Shown here: positions 8,512-14,498 of the stretch, piece by piece
How positions within the stretch are numbered: the first letter of the stretch is position 1
Layout: every line of letters starts with the position of its first letter
Source: Actinotignum schaalii
GTDB taxonomy: Bacteria; Actinomycetota; Actinomycetes; Actinomycetales; Actinomycetaceae
Assembly: GCA_946222725.1 (NCBI GenBank)
Contig: CAMIHT010000012.1
Location: 1 to 15,394 of the forward strand
Direction: 5' to 3'
DNA: 15,394 nucleotides
The notes under the pieces: generated by a model
What the model was told of the DNA's origin: nothing
Database searches by the model: none
The model's input: only the letters and a program-made list of their open reading frames with translations
Made by a program: the position numbers and the translations under genes

Positions 8512-9585
8512 TTACTTCATCGAGACGAGGATTTTTACCTCACCCGGATTACCCCGCAGGCGCTGGTAGCCATCCTCGACAATGCGATCAGCGGTGATCT
8601 TCGAGGTGATGAGCGGCTCCAGGTTGACCTTGCCTTCCTGCACCAGCTTGATGGCCGGTTCGTGATCATCGCAGTAGCCAATGCACGCACTGATGGAGCG
8701 TTCGGGCATCATAATGGCGCCCATGAGATCCAGCTCGAAGGGATGGACGTGCAGAGCCACCACTTCGAGGTGCCCGCCGGTGGTGAGCACGCTGAGCAGC
8801 TGATCGGCCACCGCGGCGATACCGGCGCAATCGAAAGCGAAGTCCGCGAGCACGCCGTCGGTAAATTCCTTCACCTTCTCCAGCAGATTCTCTTCTGCCG
8901 GATTGACGATAAGATCGGCAACCCCTACTTCCTCGAGCTTCGCGCGGCGAATTTCGGAGGGCTCGGAAACGATGGTTTTCACGCCGTAGGCCTTGAGAAC
9001 CGCGGCGGTGAGCAGCCCGATAGGACCGGCCCCGCCCACTACGGCGACCTTGCCTTCAGCCTTCCCGAAAGCAGCGCCGGCATGCGCGACAGCGTGATGA
9101 CCAACGGAGAGCGGCTCGATAAGAGCGGCCTGATCGAGCGGAATATCGCCAACGTTATGAACCCAACGTTCTTCCACCACGATCTTCTCAGCCAGGCCAC
9201 CTCCGCGTCCGGAAATTCCAATGAATCCCATCTTTTCGCAGAGGTTGTACATGCCCTTCTTACAGGCCGAGCATTCCCCGCATACCATAAACGGTTCCAC
9301 TGCAACGCGATCCCCGGCCTTCACCTTGGTCACGCCTTCGCCAACTTCATCTACAACGCCGGAGAACTCGTGACCGAAAACCACCGGGAGAGTTTCTCCG
9401 GAAATGGGGTGCGGTTCATCAGCCGAGGGAGCCGGTGGCATGACCCCATCAAAATACAGGTGCAGATCCGAGCCGCAAATACCGTTATATGCCAAGGAAA
9501 TCTTCACGGTTCCCGGCTGGAGTTCAGGTTCAGGAATATCCTCAAGCCGGACATCTTCCTTGCCGTAGTAGCGAATAGCCTTCAT
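8512..9585 (-). CDS. Zinc-dependent medium-chain dehydrogenase, (R,R)-butanediol dehydrogenase-like
   Basis: This is a cytoplasmic NAD(P)-dependent alcohol/polyol dehydrogenase of the medium-chain family, 357 residues. Catalytic zinc ligands are C37 (GICGSDLH), H72 and E73 (GHEFSG). Structural zinc ligands are C102, C105, C108 and C116. The dinucleotide-binding motif is GGAGPIG at 184-190. The extended loop between C37 and H72 (DGVMPPAPSADEPHPISGE) and GRGGGLAEK are typical of 2,3-butanediol dehydrogenases, which interconvert acetoin and 2,3-butanediol in fermentation. L-threonine, sorbitol or other polyol dehydrogenases are the alternatives. The ATG at 9585 is chosen over an in-frame upstream start because AGGAGG lies 6-7 bases before it and family proteins begin MKA-like. 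It stands alone, converging on holB. Substrate specificity is inferred. Confidence 0.88.
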   Translation of the reverse strand: MKAIRYYGKEDVRLEDIPEPELQPGTVKISLAYNGICGSDLHLYFDGVMPPAPSADEPHPISGETLPVVFGHEFSGVVDEVGEGVTKVKAGDRVAVEPFMVCGECSACKKGMYNLCEKMGFIGISGRGGGLAEKIVVEERWVHNVGDIPLDQAALIEPLSVGHHAVAHAGAAFGKAEGKVAVVGGAGPIGLLTAAVLKAYGVKTIVSEPSEIRRAKLEEVGVADLIVNPAEENLLEKVKEFTDGVLADFAFDCAGIAAVADQLLSVLTTGGHLEVVALHVHPFELDLMGAIMMPERSISACIGYCDDHEPAIKLVQEGKVNLEPLITSKITADRIVEDGYQRLRGNPGEVKILVSMK

Positions 9586-9886
9586 TCTTCCTCCTTTGTC
9601 TGGGCACGCTTGCACAGCGCGCACGCGATACTCACTCACCTGCCGGGACGTTCCGGATCACCCTCTGCACCCGTGGCCTTTCACGGTGGCGCCAGTGGAC
9701 ACCGTTCAGTGGCGTTGAAGATAAACGGCCGCGATACCCCGAACGCGTGTAGTGAGCATCACATTTAGTGTGTCAGAGTATGTGCACCCGCGCAATGCCT
9801 CAGACGCGAAAATGCAGTAATTGCACGGCTAGCGAAATTACCGCGGCCTCCTGCCTATTATCAGCTTGCTCCCGTACGCTAGACAC
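9586..9886. promoter_or_regulatory. Divergent intergenic region, dehydrogenase and lipoprotein hydrolase
   Basis: No gene is seen in these ~300 bases. The strong AGGAGG for the dehydrogenase is at 9590-9595 (minus). CACCCGTG and CACGGTG at 9668-9688 can form a short stem with one bulged C. GTGAgcaTCAC (about 9751-9761) is a short dyad and TGCAgtaatTGCA (9813-9825) a second one; either could be a repressor site. TACGCT at 9875-9880, with CTGCCT at 9851-9856 (18-base spacer), is a plausible promoter ending 6 bases before the hydrolase GTG. No convincing dehydrogenase promoter was found. Confidence 0.35.
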
Positions 9887-11404
9887 GTGAAAAGAACTCT
9901 TGCTGCTCTCGGCGCCGTGCTGCTTTTGGTCTCCGGGTGTGCTAATAATGCCCTGGTGCGTGGCGGCACCCCCGATACCTCCACCGGCGTGCTGCCGGAG
10001 TACCCGGCGCAGCTCGCCCGGTTCTATGAGCAGCGGGTGGAATGGACTTCCTGCGGCAAAGATCAATGTGCTCGCGTTCAGGTTCCCATGAATTATGAGG
10101 ACCCGGAGGGGGCGACCATCGAATTATCGATGCGTAAACAAGAGGCGAGTGGTAGCGCCGTCGGCTCGATTTTTATTAATCCTGGTGGCCCGGGGGGTTC
10201 GGGTCTTGATTTGCTGCCCACGGCCTCGATTTCTCTGGGCAAGGATGTTGTCGAAAAATACAATGTCATCGGTTTCGACCCGCGCGGCGTGGGTGAATCG
10301 ACCCCGATTACCTGTTTCACGGATGCGGAATTGCAGCAGCTTGTGGATACTACCTATCCGGATTCCGATCCGGAAGCGGATGCCAAGCAAGCCGCGGATG
10401 CGCAGCGGGTGGCGCAGCGCTGTAAGGAGAAAAACGGCGAATACCTCAAGTATGTTGATACCCGTTCGGCGGCGCAGGATTTGGATGTGCTGCGCCACCT
10501 GGTCGGGGATCGTTCGCTCAACTACCTGGGCTATTCTTACGGCACGTTCCTGGGCGCGCAGTATGCGGATCTCTTCCCTGCTCGGGTGGGCCGCATGGTG
10601 CTCGACGGCGCCGTCGATACCACCCTGGGCACGGCTCGCCTCGCCACCGATCAAACGCGTGGTTTTGAAGAATCCGCGCGTCGTTTCGTGGAATGGTGCC
10701 AGCAGGAGCAGGGTTCGCGCTGCCCGCTCAAGGGAAGCGTGGATGAGGGTATCGCGCGTATGCGCAGCATTATCGATGCCGCAACCGCCACCCCCATTCC
10801 CACCGGGAATCCGAATATGCCGCTTACCGGGGCGCAGGCGCTATCGGCATTTACCATTCCGTTCTACAGCAAGATGCTCTGGCCGGTGCTGATGGAGGGA
10901 ATTTCCGAGGTCGATAAGCAGAATAAGGGAACGGTTCTCCAGCTTATCGCTCTAACGGGGCAGAGCCGCGATCCGAGCGACGGGCATTTCCTGGATAACT
11001 CCACGGAAGCGAATTGGGCTATTAATTGCGCGGATTACCGGCCCGCCACAGATGCGGAACTAGAGGAAGCCTCGCGGGCTACTAAGGGCGGCCCGCTGCT
11101 GGGGGATGCTTACGCGGGTTCGGATCTGTGCCAGGTGTGGCCCACCCAGGCGAAGGAAAATCCGGGGCCTTTCCGCGCGGCCGGTGCGGCACCCATTATC
11201 GTGATTGGTACGAAGTACGATCCGGCTACCCCGCAGGCTTGGGCGAAGTCACTCGCGGAGGATTTGGAATCAGGCGTGCTGGTGACCTGGGAAGGTGATG
11301 GGCATACTGCTTTCGGTACCGCGGGCCGGTGCATCGACGATCCGATTCGGCAGTTTTACCTCACTGGAGCCGTTCCGGAGAACCTCAATTGCCCGGCGCG
11401 TTAG
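9887..11404 (+). CDS. Lipoprotein alpha/beta hydrolase, SlpD/SlpE tripeptidyl-aminopeptidase type
   Basis: This is a predicted exported serine hydrolase of 505 residues, related to the Streptomyces SlpD/SlpE and TAP peptidases that release N-terminal tripeptides. A lipoprotein signal is clear: VKRT, a hydrophobic core, then VSGC with C18 as the lipidated cysteine, so it should be anchored outside the membrane. INPGGPGGSG forms the oxyanion region. The nucleophile is S217 in LGYSYGTFLG. The likely acid is D445 (IGTKYDPATP) and the base H473 (GDGHTAFG). A C-terminal TAP-type domain is present and four or more cysteines could form disulfides outside the cell. The start is the GTG at 9887, because earlier in-frame TTG at 9866 would put charged residues before the signal and overlap the -10. 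There is no Shine-Dalgarno, hence possibly leaderless. The exact substrate (peptide or ester) is not known. Confidence 0.88.
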   Translation: MKRTLAALGAVLLLVSGCANNALVRGGTPDTSTGVLPEYPAQLARFYEQRVEWTSCGKDQCARVQVPMNYEDPEGATIELSMRKQEASGSAVGSIFINPGGPGGSGLDLLPTASISLGKDVVEKYNVIGFDPRGVGESTPITCFTDAELQQLVDTTYPDSDPEADAKQAADAQRVAQRCKEKNGEYLKYVDTRSAAQDLDVLRHLVGDRSLNYLGYSYGTFLGAQYADLFPARVGRMVLDGAVDTTLGTARLATDQTRGFEESARRFVEWCQQEQGSRCPLKGSVDEGIARMRSIIDAATATPIPTGNPNMPLTGAQALSAFTIPFYSKMLWPVLMEGISEVDKQNKGTVLQLIALTGQSRDPSDGHFLDNSTEANWAINCADYRPATDAELEEASRATKGGPLLGDAYAGSDLCQVWPTQAKENPGPFRAAGAAPIIVIGTKYDPATPQAWAKSLAEDLESGVLVTWEGDGHTAFGTAGRCIDDPIRQFYLTGAVPENLNCPAR

Positions 11405-11467
11405 TGCGGTGAAAGACCGGGGCAAACGGTCGTGGCGCGGACTTCATATCGGCCTATCGTCCCAGGT

Positions 11468-11497
11468 CATCGTGGAATTACTGCAAATTTCACGATG
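11468..11497 (+). terminator. Hairpin downstream of the lipoprotein hydrolase
   Basis: CATCGTGGAATT (11468-11479) pairs with AATTTCACGATG (11486-11497), a 12-pair stem with one G-T pair and a 6-base loop. It lies 63 bases after the hydrolase stop. No T-run follows. A second small dyad TACGG/CCGTA comes right after it. It most likely ends or stabilises the hydrolase mRNA. Confidence 0.45.
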
Positions 11498-11530
11498 TTA
11501 CGGTCCCGTAGTGAAGTTGTGCACATAAAT

Positions 11531-11554
11531 AGGGAACGCAATTCTTTGCTCCCT
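11531..11554 (+). other. Bulged hairpin upstream of the RNA candidate
   Basis: AGGGA (11531-11535) pairs with TCCCT (11550-11554), and GCAA with TTGC inside, separated by a two-base bulge (AC); the loop is TTCT. The right arm overlaps TTGCTC, which I read as the -35 of the following promoter, so the dyad may be a regulator site rather than an RNA hairpin. It could also be the end of the hydrolase transcript. Confidence 0.35.
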
Positions 11555-11574
11555 TAGCGCCGGGGCGTTATGCT
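11546..11574 (+). promoter_or_regulatory. Promoter-like pair before structured RNA candidate
   Basis: TTGCTC (11546-11551), a 17-base spacer and TATGCT (11569-11574) fit a sigma-70-type promoter, predicting a start near 11581. No protein gene follows for 560 bases on this strand, which is why a non-coding transcript is suspected. The -35 matches only its first three bases. Confidence 0.35.
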
Positions 11575-11580
11575 TGTATG

Positions 11581-11757
11581 TGCTGATGCGGCCATTCTTG
11601 AATGGGCTTTCAAGCAGGGCTGATCGTCAAAAAGCTTTATAGACCTGAGCCGCCGGTTGTGGTGGTCGGTGTGCTCATCTGGGGATGTTGTAATCCCCAT
11701 GTTGCTCCCCGAGGCGAGTTCATGTGACTCTCGCCCCGGGGAGCAACACTTTTCTTC
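11581..11757 (+). ncRNA. Candidate structured small RNA ending in a strong terminator
   Basis: This would be an RNA of about 175 bases. It contains two mutually exclusive 5' stems (CCATT/AATGG at 11592-11605 against CTTGAA/TTCAAG at 11597-11614). A clean stem TGGGGAT/ATCCCCA with a 6-base loop follows at 11677-11697, and then the terminator at 11701-11747. No reading frame with a ribosome site is seen on either strand. I compared by memory with SRP RNA, tmRNA, RNase P RNA and the actinobacterial 6C motif and found none of their signature segments. Function unknown; a long 3' tail of the hydrolase mRNA is the alternative. Confidence 0.35.
11701..11757 (+). terminator. Strong intrinsic-type terminator
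   Basis: GTTGCTCCCCG (11701-11711) is perfectly complementary to CGGGGAGCAAC (11737-11747). Inside, GGCGAG pairs with CTCGCC, giving about 17 pairs with small mismatches around a ~10-base loop. ACTTTTCTTC follows directly. This is the most stable hairpin in the window and has the T-rich tail of a factor-independent terminator on the plus strand. No protein gene ends near it; the nearest, the hydrolase, stops almost 300 bases upstream. Confidence 0.75.
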
Positions 11758-11926
11758 ACGCGCTTTTATTTTTACGACGACGCCGCGCCTGCCGCCCGCC
11801 GCCCTGCCCGGCCCGCAACGTTCGCTAGCTCACGGCGCCGGGGTTTGCGCGCCCGCGCGCTAGCCGGGTAGTATGCATCTGTTGCCTTGTGAACTGGCCG
11901 CCCGTGCGGCTAGCCGCAGGGGGCGT
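11758..11926 (+). promoter_or_regulatory. tRNA-Thr promoter region
   Basis: TTGCGC (11845-11850), an 18-base spacer and TAGTAT (11869-11874) form a good promoter predicting a start near 11881, 46 bases before the tRNA. The rest of the stretch is very GC-rich, low-complexity sequence with no gene visible. Confidence 0.5.
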
Positions 11927-11999
11927 GCCACCTTAGCTCAGTCGGCAGAGCGATTCACTCGTAATGAATAGGTCGAGAGTTCGATTCTCTCAGGTGGCT
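11927..11999 (+). tRNA. tRNA-Thr (anticodon CGT)
   Basis: The full cloverleaf can be drawn. The acceptor stem is GCCACCT/AGGTGGC, the D stem GCTC/GAGC, the anticodon stem ATTCA/TGAAT with loop CTCGTAA (anticodon CGT, reads ACG). The T stem is GAGAG/CTCTC with loop TTCGATT. All stems are perfectly paired and the T loop has the TTC and purine pattern. The discriminator base is T and the CCA tail is not encoded. Its 3' end marks the point where the sequence turns more AT-rich, so it is a plausible integration site for the accessory genes to the right. Confidence 0.97.
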
Positions 12000-12038
12000 C
12001 TGAACGGAAATGGAACCTATGGCTATTTTCCCTATTTT

Positions 12039-12079
12039 CCGCCAGAGGGAAACGGGGTCGTTGCCCTGGCGGTTTCTTT
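12039..12079 (+). terminator. tRNA-Thr terminator
   Basis: CCGCCAG (12039-12045) pairs with CTGGCGG (12066-12072), and GG/CC extends the stem past one bulged A. TTTCTTT follows at once. It lies 40 bases after the tRNA and reads as its intrinsic terminator, before the exonuclease gene. Confidence 0.6.
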
Positions 12080-12143
12080 GAAATGCGGCAGGCTTATCCG
12101 AGTTGTTTAGGGTTTCCGTACCTACCGCTATGGAGGATGGATC

Positions 12144-13058
12144 GTGCGAGAGTTTGTAGCGATAGACTTCGAGACAGCTAATGAGCAACGTTGTTCGGCA
12201 TGTGCTGTAGGTTTGGCCCTTTTTGATTCTAACGGGAAGCTTGCCGGTAACTATTACCAACTGCTAAAACCACATCCAGAAGTTGATTATTTTAACCCTG
12301 TAAACGTATGGGTACATGGCATCACGGAGGCTGATGTACTGGACGCTCCTCAATGGCCCCAAGTTTCGGATCGGATAGCTACGTTCATTGGTGACAGACC
12401 GATTGTTGCCCACAATATGGCTTTTGATGGGTATGTCCTTTCTGATTTGGTGAATATCTACGGTACTGAGTCGATTTTGAATAGGCGGTTTTGCACTGCG
12501 CGACTGGCTTGGAAGATCCTCGCTGGCAAGTTAGAACGAAAATCTCTTGATCAGGTTTTTGGCTATTACTTCCCGGGTGCGCCTTTCAATCACCATCACG
12601 CTGGTTCAGACGCTCAGGCTGCGGGCATGATTTTTGCCAAAATGCAACAAGAATTTGGCTTCGAGAAACTTGAAGAGCTATGCCCGCCAACTGATAGAGG
12701 GCAGAGGAATAAGAATTCGGGAGTTCTTGTTGATCAGCTAGTTCTTGACGACTTACTGGAACGATATGGACAATCACGACTCCTTGAAGGTGAGCATGTG
12801 GTGTTCACAGGCACGTTAAAACACGGACAGCGCGCTGCCGTGCAGAAGCTTGTTGCGGCGATAGGGGGCGCTGCCGATAAAAATCTCACCAAGAAGACGA
12901 CATTGCTCGTTGTTGGAATCCCAAATCCCCACGCTTGGGCAGAGGGATCCTCTGCCTCGCAAAAATTGCTCAAAGCTACACAATTACGCGATAGCGGTTC
13001 ACCAATCGAGGTCATTAGCGAAGAGGAATTTTTCAATCGATTAGCTGAAAGTAACTGA
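12144..13058 (+). CDS. DEDDh 3'-5' exonuclease with C-terminal BRCT domain
   Basis: This is a predicted DnaQ/PolC-epsilon-like exonuclease that removes nucleotides from 3' ends using two metal ions, fused to a BRCT domain; 304 residues. The exonuclease part (1-~175) has Exo I D8 and E10 in AIDFET, Exo II D95 in AHNMAFDGY, and Exo III H151 and D156 in HHAGSDAQA, so all catalytic residues are present. A linker of ~40 residues precedes the BRCT domain (about 213-300), seen in EGEHVVFTGTL, RAAVQKLVAAIGG and TTLLVVG, like the BRCT of NAD-dependent DNA ligase. The GTG at 12144 has GGAGG at 12132-12136, 7 bases before it. The gene is visibly more AT-rich than the core genes and starts 145 bases after tRNA-Thr. 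Role is inferred: DNA repair or defence against foreign DNA. Confidence 0.88.
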   Translation: MREFVAIDFETANEQRCSACAVGLALFDSNGKLAGNYYQLLKPHPEVDYFNPVNVWVHGITEADVLDAPQWPQVSDRIATFIGDRPIVAHNMAFDGYVLSDLVNIYGTESILNRRFCTARLAWKILAGKLERKSLDQVFGYYFPGAPFNHHHAGSDAQAAGMIFAKMQQEFGFEKLEELCPPTDRGQRNKNSGVLVDQLVLDDLLERYGQSRLLEGEHVVFTGTLKHGQRAAVQKLVAAIGGAADKNLTKKTTLLVVGIPNPHAWAEGSSASQKLLKATQLRDSGSPIEVISEEEFFNRLAESN

Positions 13059-13123
13059 GACCATCCACTTTCGAAATCGCCTTTGTCCACATGCTGTTGT
13101 GCAAGTTAGCGATTTGGGTGGTC
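13059..13123. terminator. Imperfect long dyad between convergent genes
   Basis: GACCATCC (13059-13066) pairs with GGGTGGTC (13116-13123), with one G-T pair. AAATCGC (13074-13080) pairs with GCGATTT (13109-13115), leaving a seven-base bulge on the left and a 28-base loop. It starts right after the exonuclease stop and may serve as terminator for the exonuclease and for the convergent gene to the right. It overlaps the left copy of the 41-42 bp repeat. Confidence 0.4.
13066..13107. repeat. Left copy of 41-42 bp imperfect direct repeat
   Basis: This copy has CACTTTCG, two variable bases, ATCGC, 15 variable bases, and GTTGTGCAAGTT. The right copy at 14507-14547 has the same blocks in the same order and direction, with 14 bases in the variable part. 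Read on the minus strand the two conserved blocks sit about where -35 (TTGCAC) and -10 elements would be, so this copy could be the orphan promoter of a lost gene. Confidence 0.5.
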
Positions 13124-13184
13124 CACAGGAGCTGTAGCGAGGACTACAACGTTATGCCCAGGATGCCCGCAGGGTGTTAAGTAA

Positions 13185-13751
13185 CTACTCGGAAAGTCTA
13201 GGATTTGACACATCTTGTATGCGGGTAGCTCCGTCACTTTCGGTCCAACGCCATCGATAACCCTTGAGGTCGGTGTATTCGATGGATGTTACCTGATAGC
13301 TATGTGCATAGAGAACGGGTGTGAGCTCGCGGTAGTTCTCTTCGCTCAGAGGCAGAATTCTCCCCCACTCATTGTGATATCCGGCTGGATCATCTACTCG
13401 TGGTTTTGTTGAGGCCAGCCAATAGCCCCCGCGAGGCAACCGCTCTACCCGGTGCGTCTTTTCCCCGTTTTTTGTCTGCACCGTGATTTTTACGTCGGTG
13501 ATGAGCCCTTGCTTGTCGCCGTTAATCTCGATGAAAACTCCCCATTCACCGTCTCGTGTTGCCCACCATGCCTGGAGACCCACAGTTTCTGCAATGCGGC
13601 GATCCTCCTCGATCCGCTTGGCAAGAGACTCCTCGGCTCGCACCGCGATGTTATTGGCGGATCTTGCTAGTAATAGCGCCGCAAAACTGACGAAAGCGCC
13701 TGTGATAGCCGCGACTGAACCGATCCATTCACCCCAAGTCCCAATTTCCAT
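13185..13751 (-). CDS. Membrane-anchored hypothetical protein
   Basis: I do not recognise this 188-residue protein. Residues 10-29 (WIGSVAAITGAF... to LLLA) form one hydrophobic helix right at the N-terminus without a cleavage site, so it is probably an N-terminally anchored protein. Residues ~31-57 are charged and heptad-like (RAEESLAKRIEEDRR), a likely short coiled coil. From ~58 on, alternating polar and aromatic segments (WWATRDGEWGVFIEING, DVKITVQTK, YRWRWTES) suggest a beta-rich soluble domain. The ATG at 13751 has AAAGGA about 12 bases before it, a weak site. It converges on the exonuclease gene. It is not GC-rich like the core genes. Real by length and composition; its function is unknown. 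Related small membrane-plus-coiled-coil proteins occur beside prophages and defence genes, but nothing here proves such a role. Confidence 0.7.
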   Translation of the reverse strand: MEIGTWGEWIGSVAAITGAFVSFAALLLARSANNIAVRAEESLAKRIEEDRRIAETVGLQAWWATRDGEWGVFIEINGDKQGLITDVKITVQTKNGEKTHRVERLPRGGYWLASTKPRVDDPAGYHNEWGRILPLSEENYRELTPVLYAHSYQVTSIEYTDLKGYRWRWTESDGATRIQDVSNPRLSE

Positions 13752-14047
13752 ACGAGGGTAATCCTTTCATTACTCAGCGAAAGTGACATGCCGCATCCTT
13801 GTGGGTATCCTCAGCTTCGCCAAGTTCTGCTCAAAAATCCTGAGCGCCTTTACCTAGTTAATGATAGTGGATAACTATTCTGTAGCCAATACCGTGCGCC
13901 ATCTATATTCGGAGGTGCAGTTGTGCCATTCAGGGGAAGAACGATATACCCGATACTAGGTTCGCTCAAATCCAACTCCGTATCATTGTGAACTTCACCG
14001 TTGTGCCACATCGCTAGGCTAGAGTAAGTGCTCGTTCTAAATACCTG
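13752..14047. other. AT-rich intergenic stretch left of the pseudogene
   Basis: This ~296-base stretch holds the start region of the membrane protein, a weak stem GCTCA/TGAGC at 13829-13845, and the small minus-strand reading frame 13850-14011. CGAAAGTG at 13778-13785 is an inverted copy of one block of the 41-42 bp repeat. Nothing else recognisable is seen. Confidence 0.4.
13850..14011 (-). CDS. Possible 53-residue ORF of unknown function
   Basis: A short frame from ATG 14011 to TAA 13850 encodes MWHNGEVHND..., ending in YWLQNSYPLSLTR. The middle (SIGYIVLPLNGT) looks protein-like. It has no Shine-Dalgarno. The same frame continues upstream without a stop as far as the stop of the DUF4143 relic, so it may be a fragment of some larger lost gene. 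It may equally be a chance frame. Confidence 0.2.
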   Translation of the reverse strand: MWHNGEVHNDTELDLSEPSIGYIVLPLNGTTAPPNIDGARYWLQNSYPLSLTR

Positions 14048-14489
14048 TTAGGGTTTGAGAACAGCCAAGGGTGCGACCAGCACGCCGAGATTTTCACTCA
14101 TAAGGGCACGAGTTATCGCCTTACCGGTCGGGAGAGCGTTCTCCCGTCGGTAGCCGTTGGGCGTGAGTGACGGTTATACTGACGACACCAAAAAATTTTG
14201 GGCTACTTTTCGACCGCTGCTTACACCAAGTTTTACCTCAACCAAGGCCCAGCGTCCATCATCTAGGACCAGGACGGCATCGGCCTCTAAACCTGTTTTA
14301 TCGCGATAGTGATAGACCTGATCGCCTAAGGCGTCAACATAAACCCGCAAATCATGTGCGCACGGCGATTCGAAAAGAAGCCCAAAAGTTTCTTAATCGG
14401 TCAAAAGTTGCTTCGGAGTGGCGTTGAACATAACGGCAGCTAGTGGTGGAACACAGAGATTAGATAAGGCGGGTTGAAAAGCCGCTCAT
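14048..14489 (-). pseudogene. Decayed DUF4143-type AAA ATPase remnant
   Basis: This is the C-terminal remnant of an ATP-binding protein with a DUF4143 domain, a family of P-loop ATPases with a nuclease-like C-terminal fold, often accessory in bacteria. Read on the minus strand: NATPKQLLTD, an in-frame TAA at 14393-14395, then ETFGLLFES, DLRVYVDAL, VYHYRDKTGLEADAV and RWALVEVKLG. These are the family's conserved C-terminal blocks (E-D and E-x-K residues of the nuclease-like core). After a frameshift the usual ending reappears as GVLVAPLAVLKP and stops at 14050-14048. At the 5' side a start relic remains: GGAGG (14503-14499) and ATG 14489 followed by nine codons (MSGFSTRLI) and a stop. The P-loop half, expected to be some 250-300 residues, is missing. 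So there was an internal deletion, a nonsense change and a frameshift. It is certainly non-functional as an ATPase. Confidence 0.8.
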
Positions 14490-14498
14490 ATGGATGGC

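Noticed and set aside
9751..9761. CRP-like site GTGAgcaTCAC
   Set aside because: The spacer is 3 bases instead of the 6 needed in TGTGA-N6-TCACA, and the outer bases do not match, so it is only noted as a short dyad.
8662..9768. Plus-strand open frame of 368 codons
   Set aside because: It is antisense to the zinc dehydrogenase, which has all zinc ligands and the dinucleotide motif on the minus strand.
11581..11757. Known RNA families (SRP RNA, tmRNA, RNase P RNA, 6C motif)
   Set aside because: None of their conserved segments is present: no GGAAGGAAGC-type SRP loop, no tmRNA tRNA-like ends, no RNase P core, no pair of six-C loops.
11974..11999. tRNA-Thr 3' end as att site with a second copy in the window
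   Set aside because: No repeat of the T-arm and acceptor sequence was found between 12000 and 15394, so an attR is not in this window.
13059..13123. CRISPR or insertion-sequence end
   Set aside because: There are only two repeat copies about 1.4 kb apart, no regular spacers and no transposase, so neither fits.
14167..14427. Plus-strand open frame of 86 codons
   Set aside because: It is antisense to the DUF4143 relic and has no family motif.
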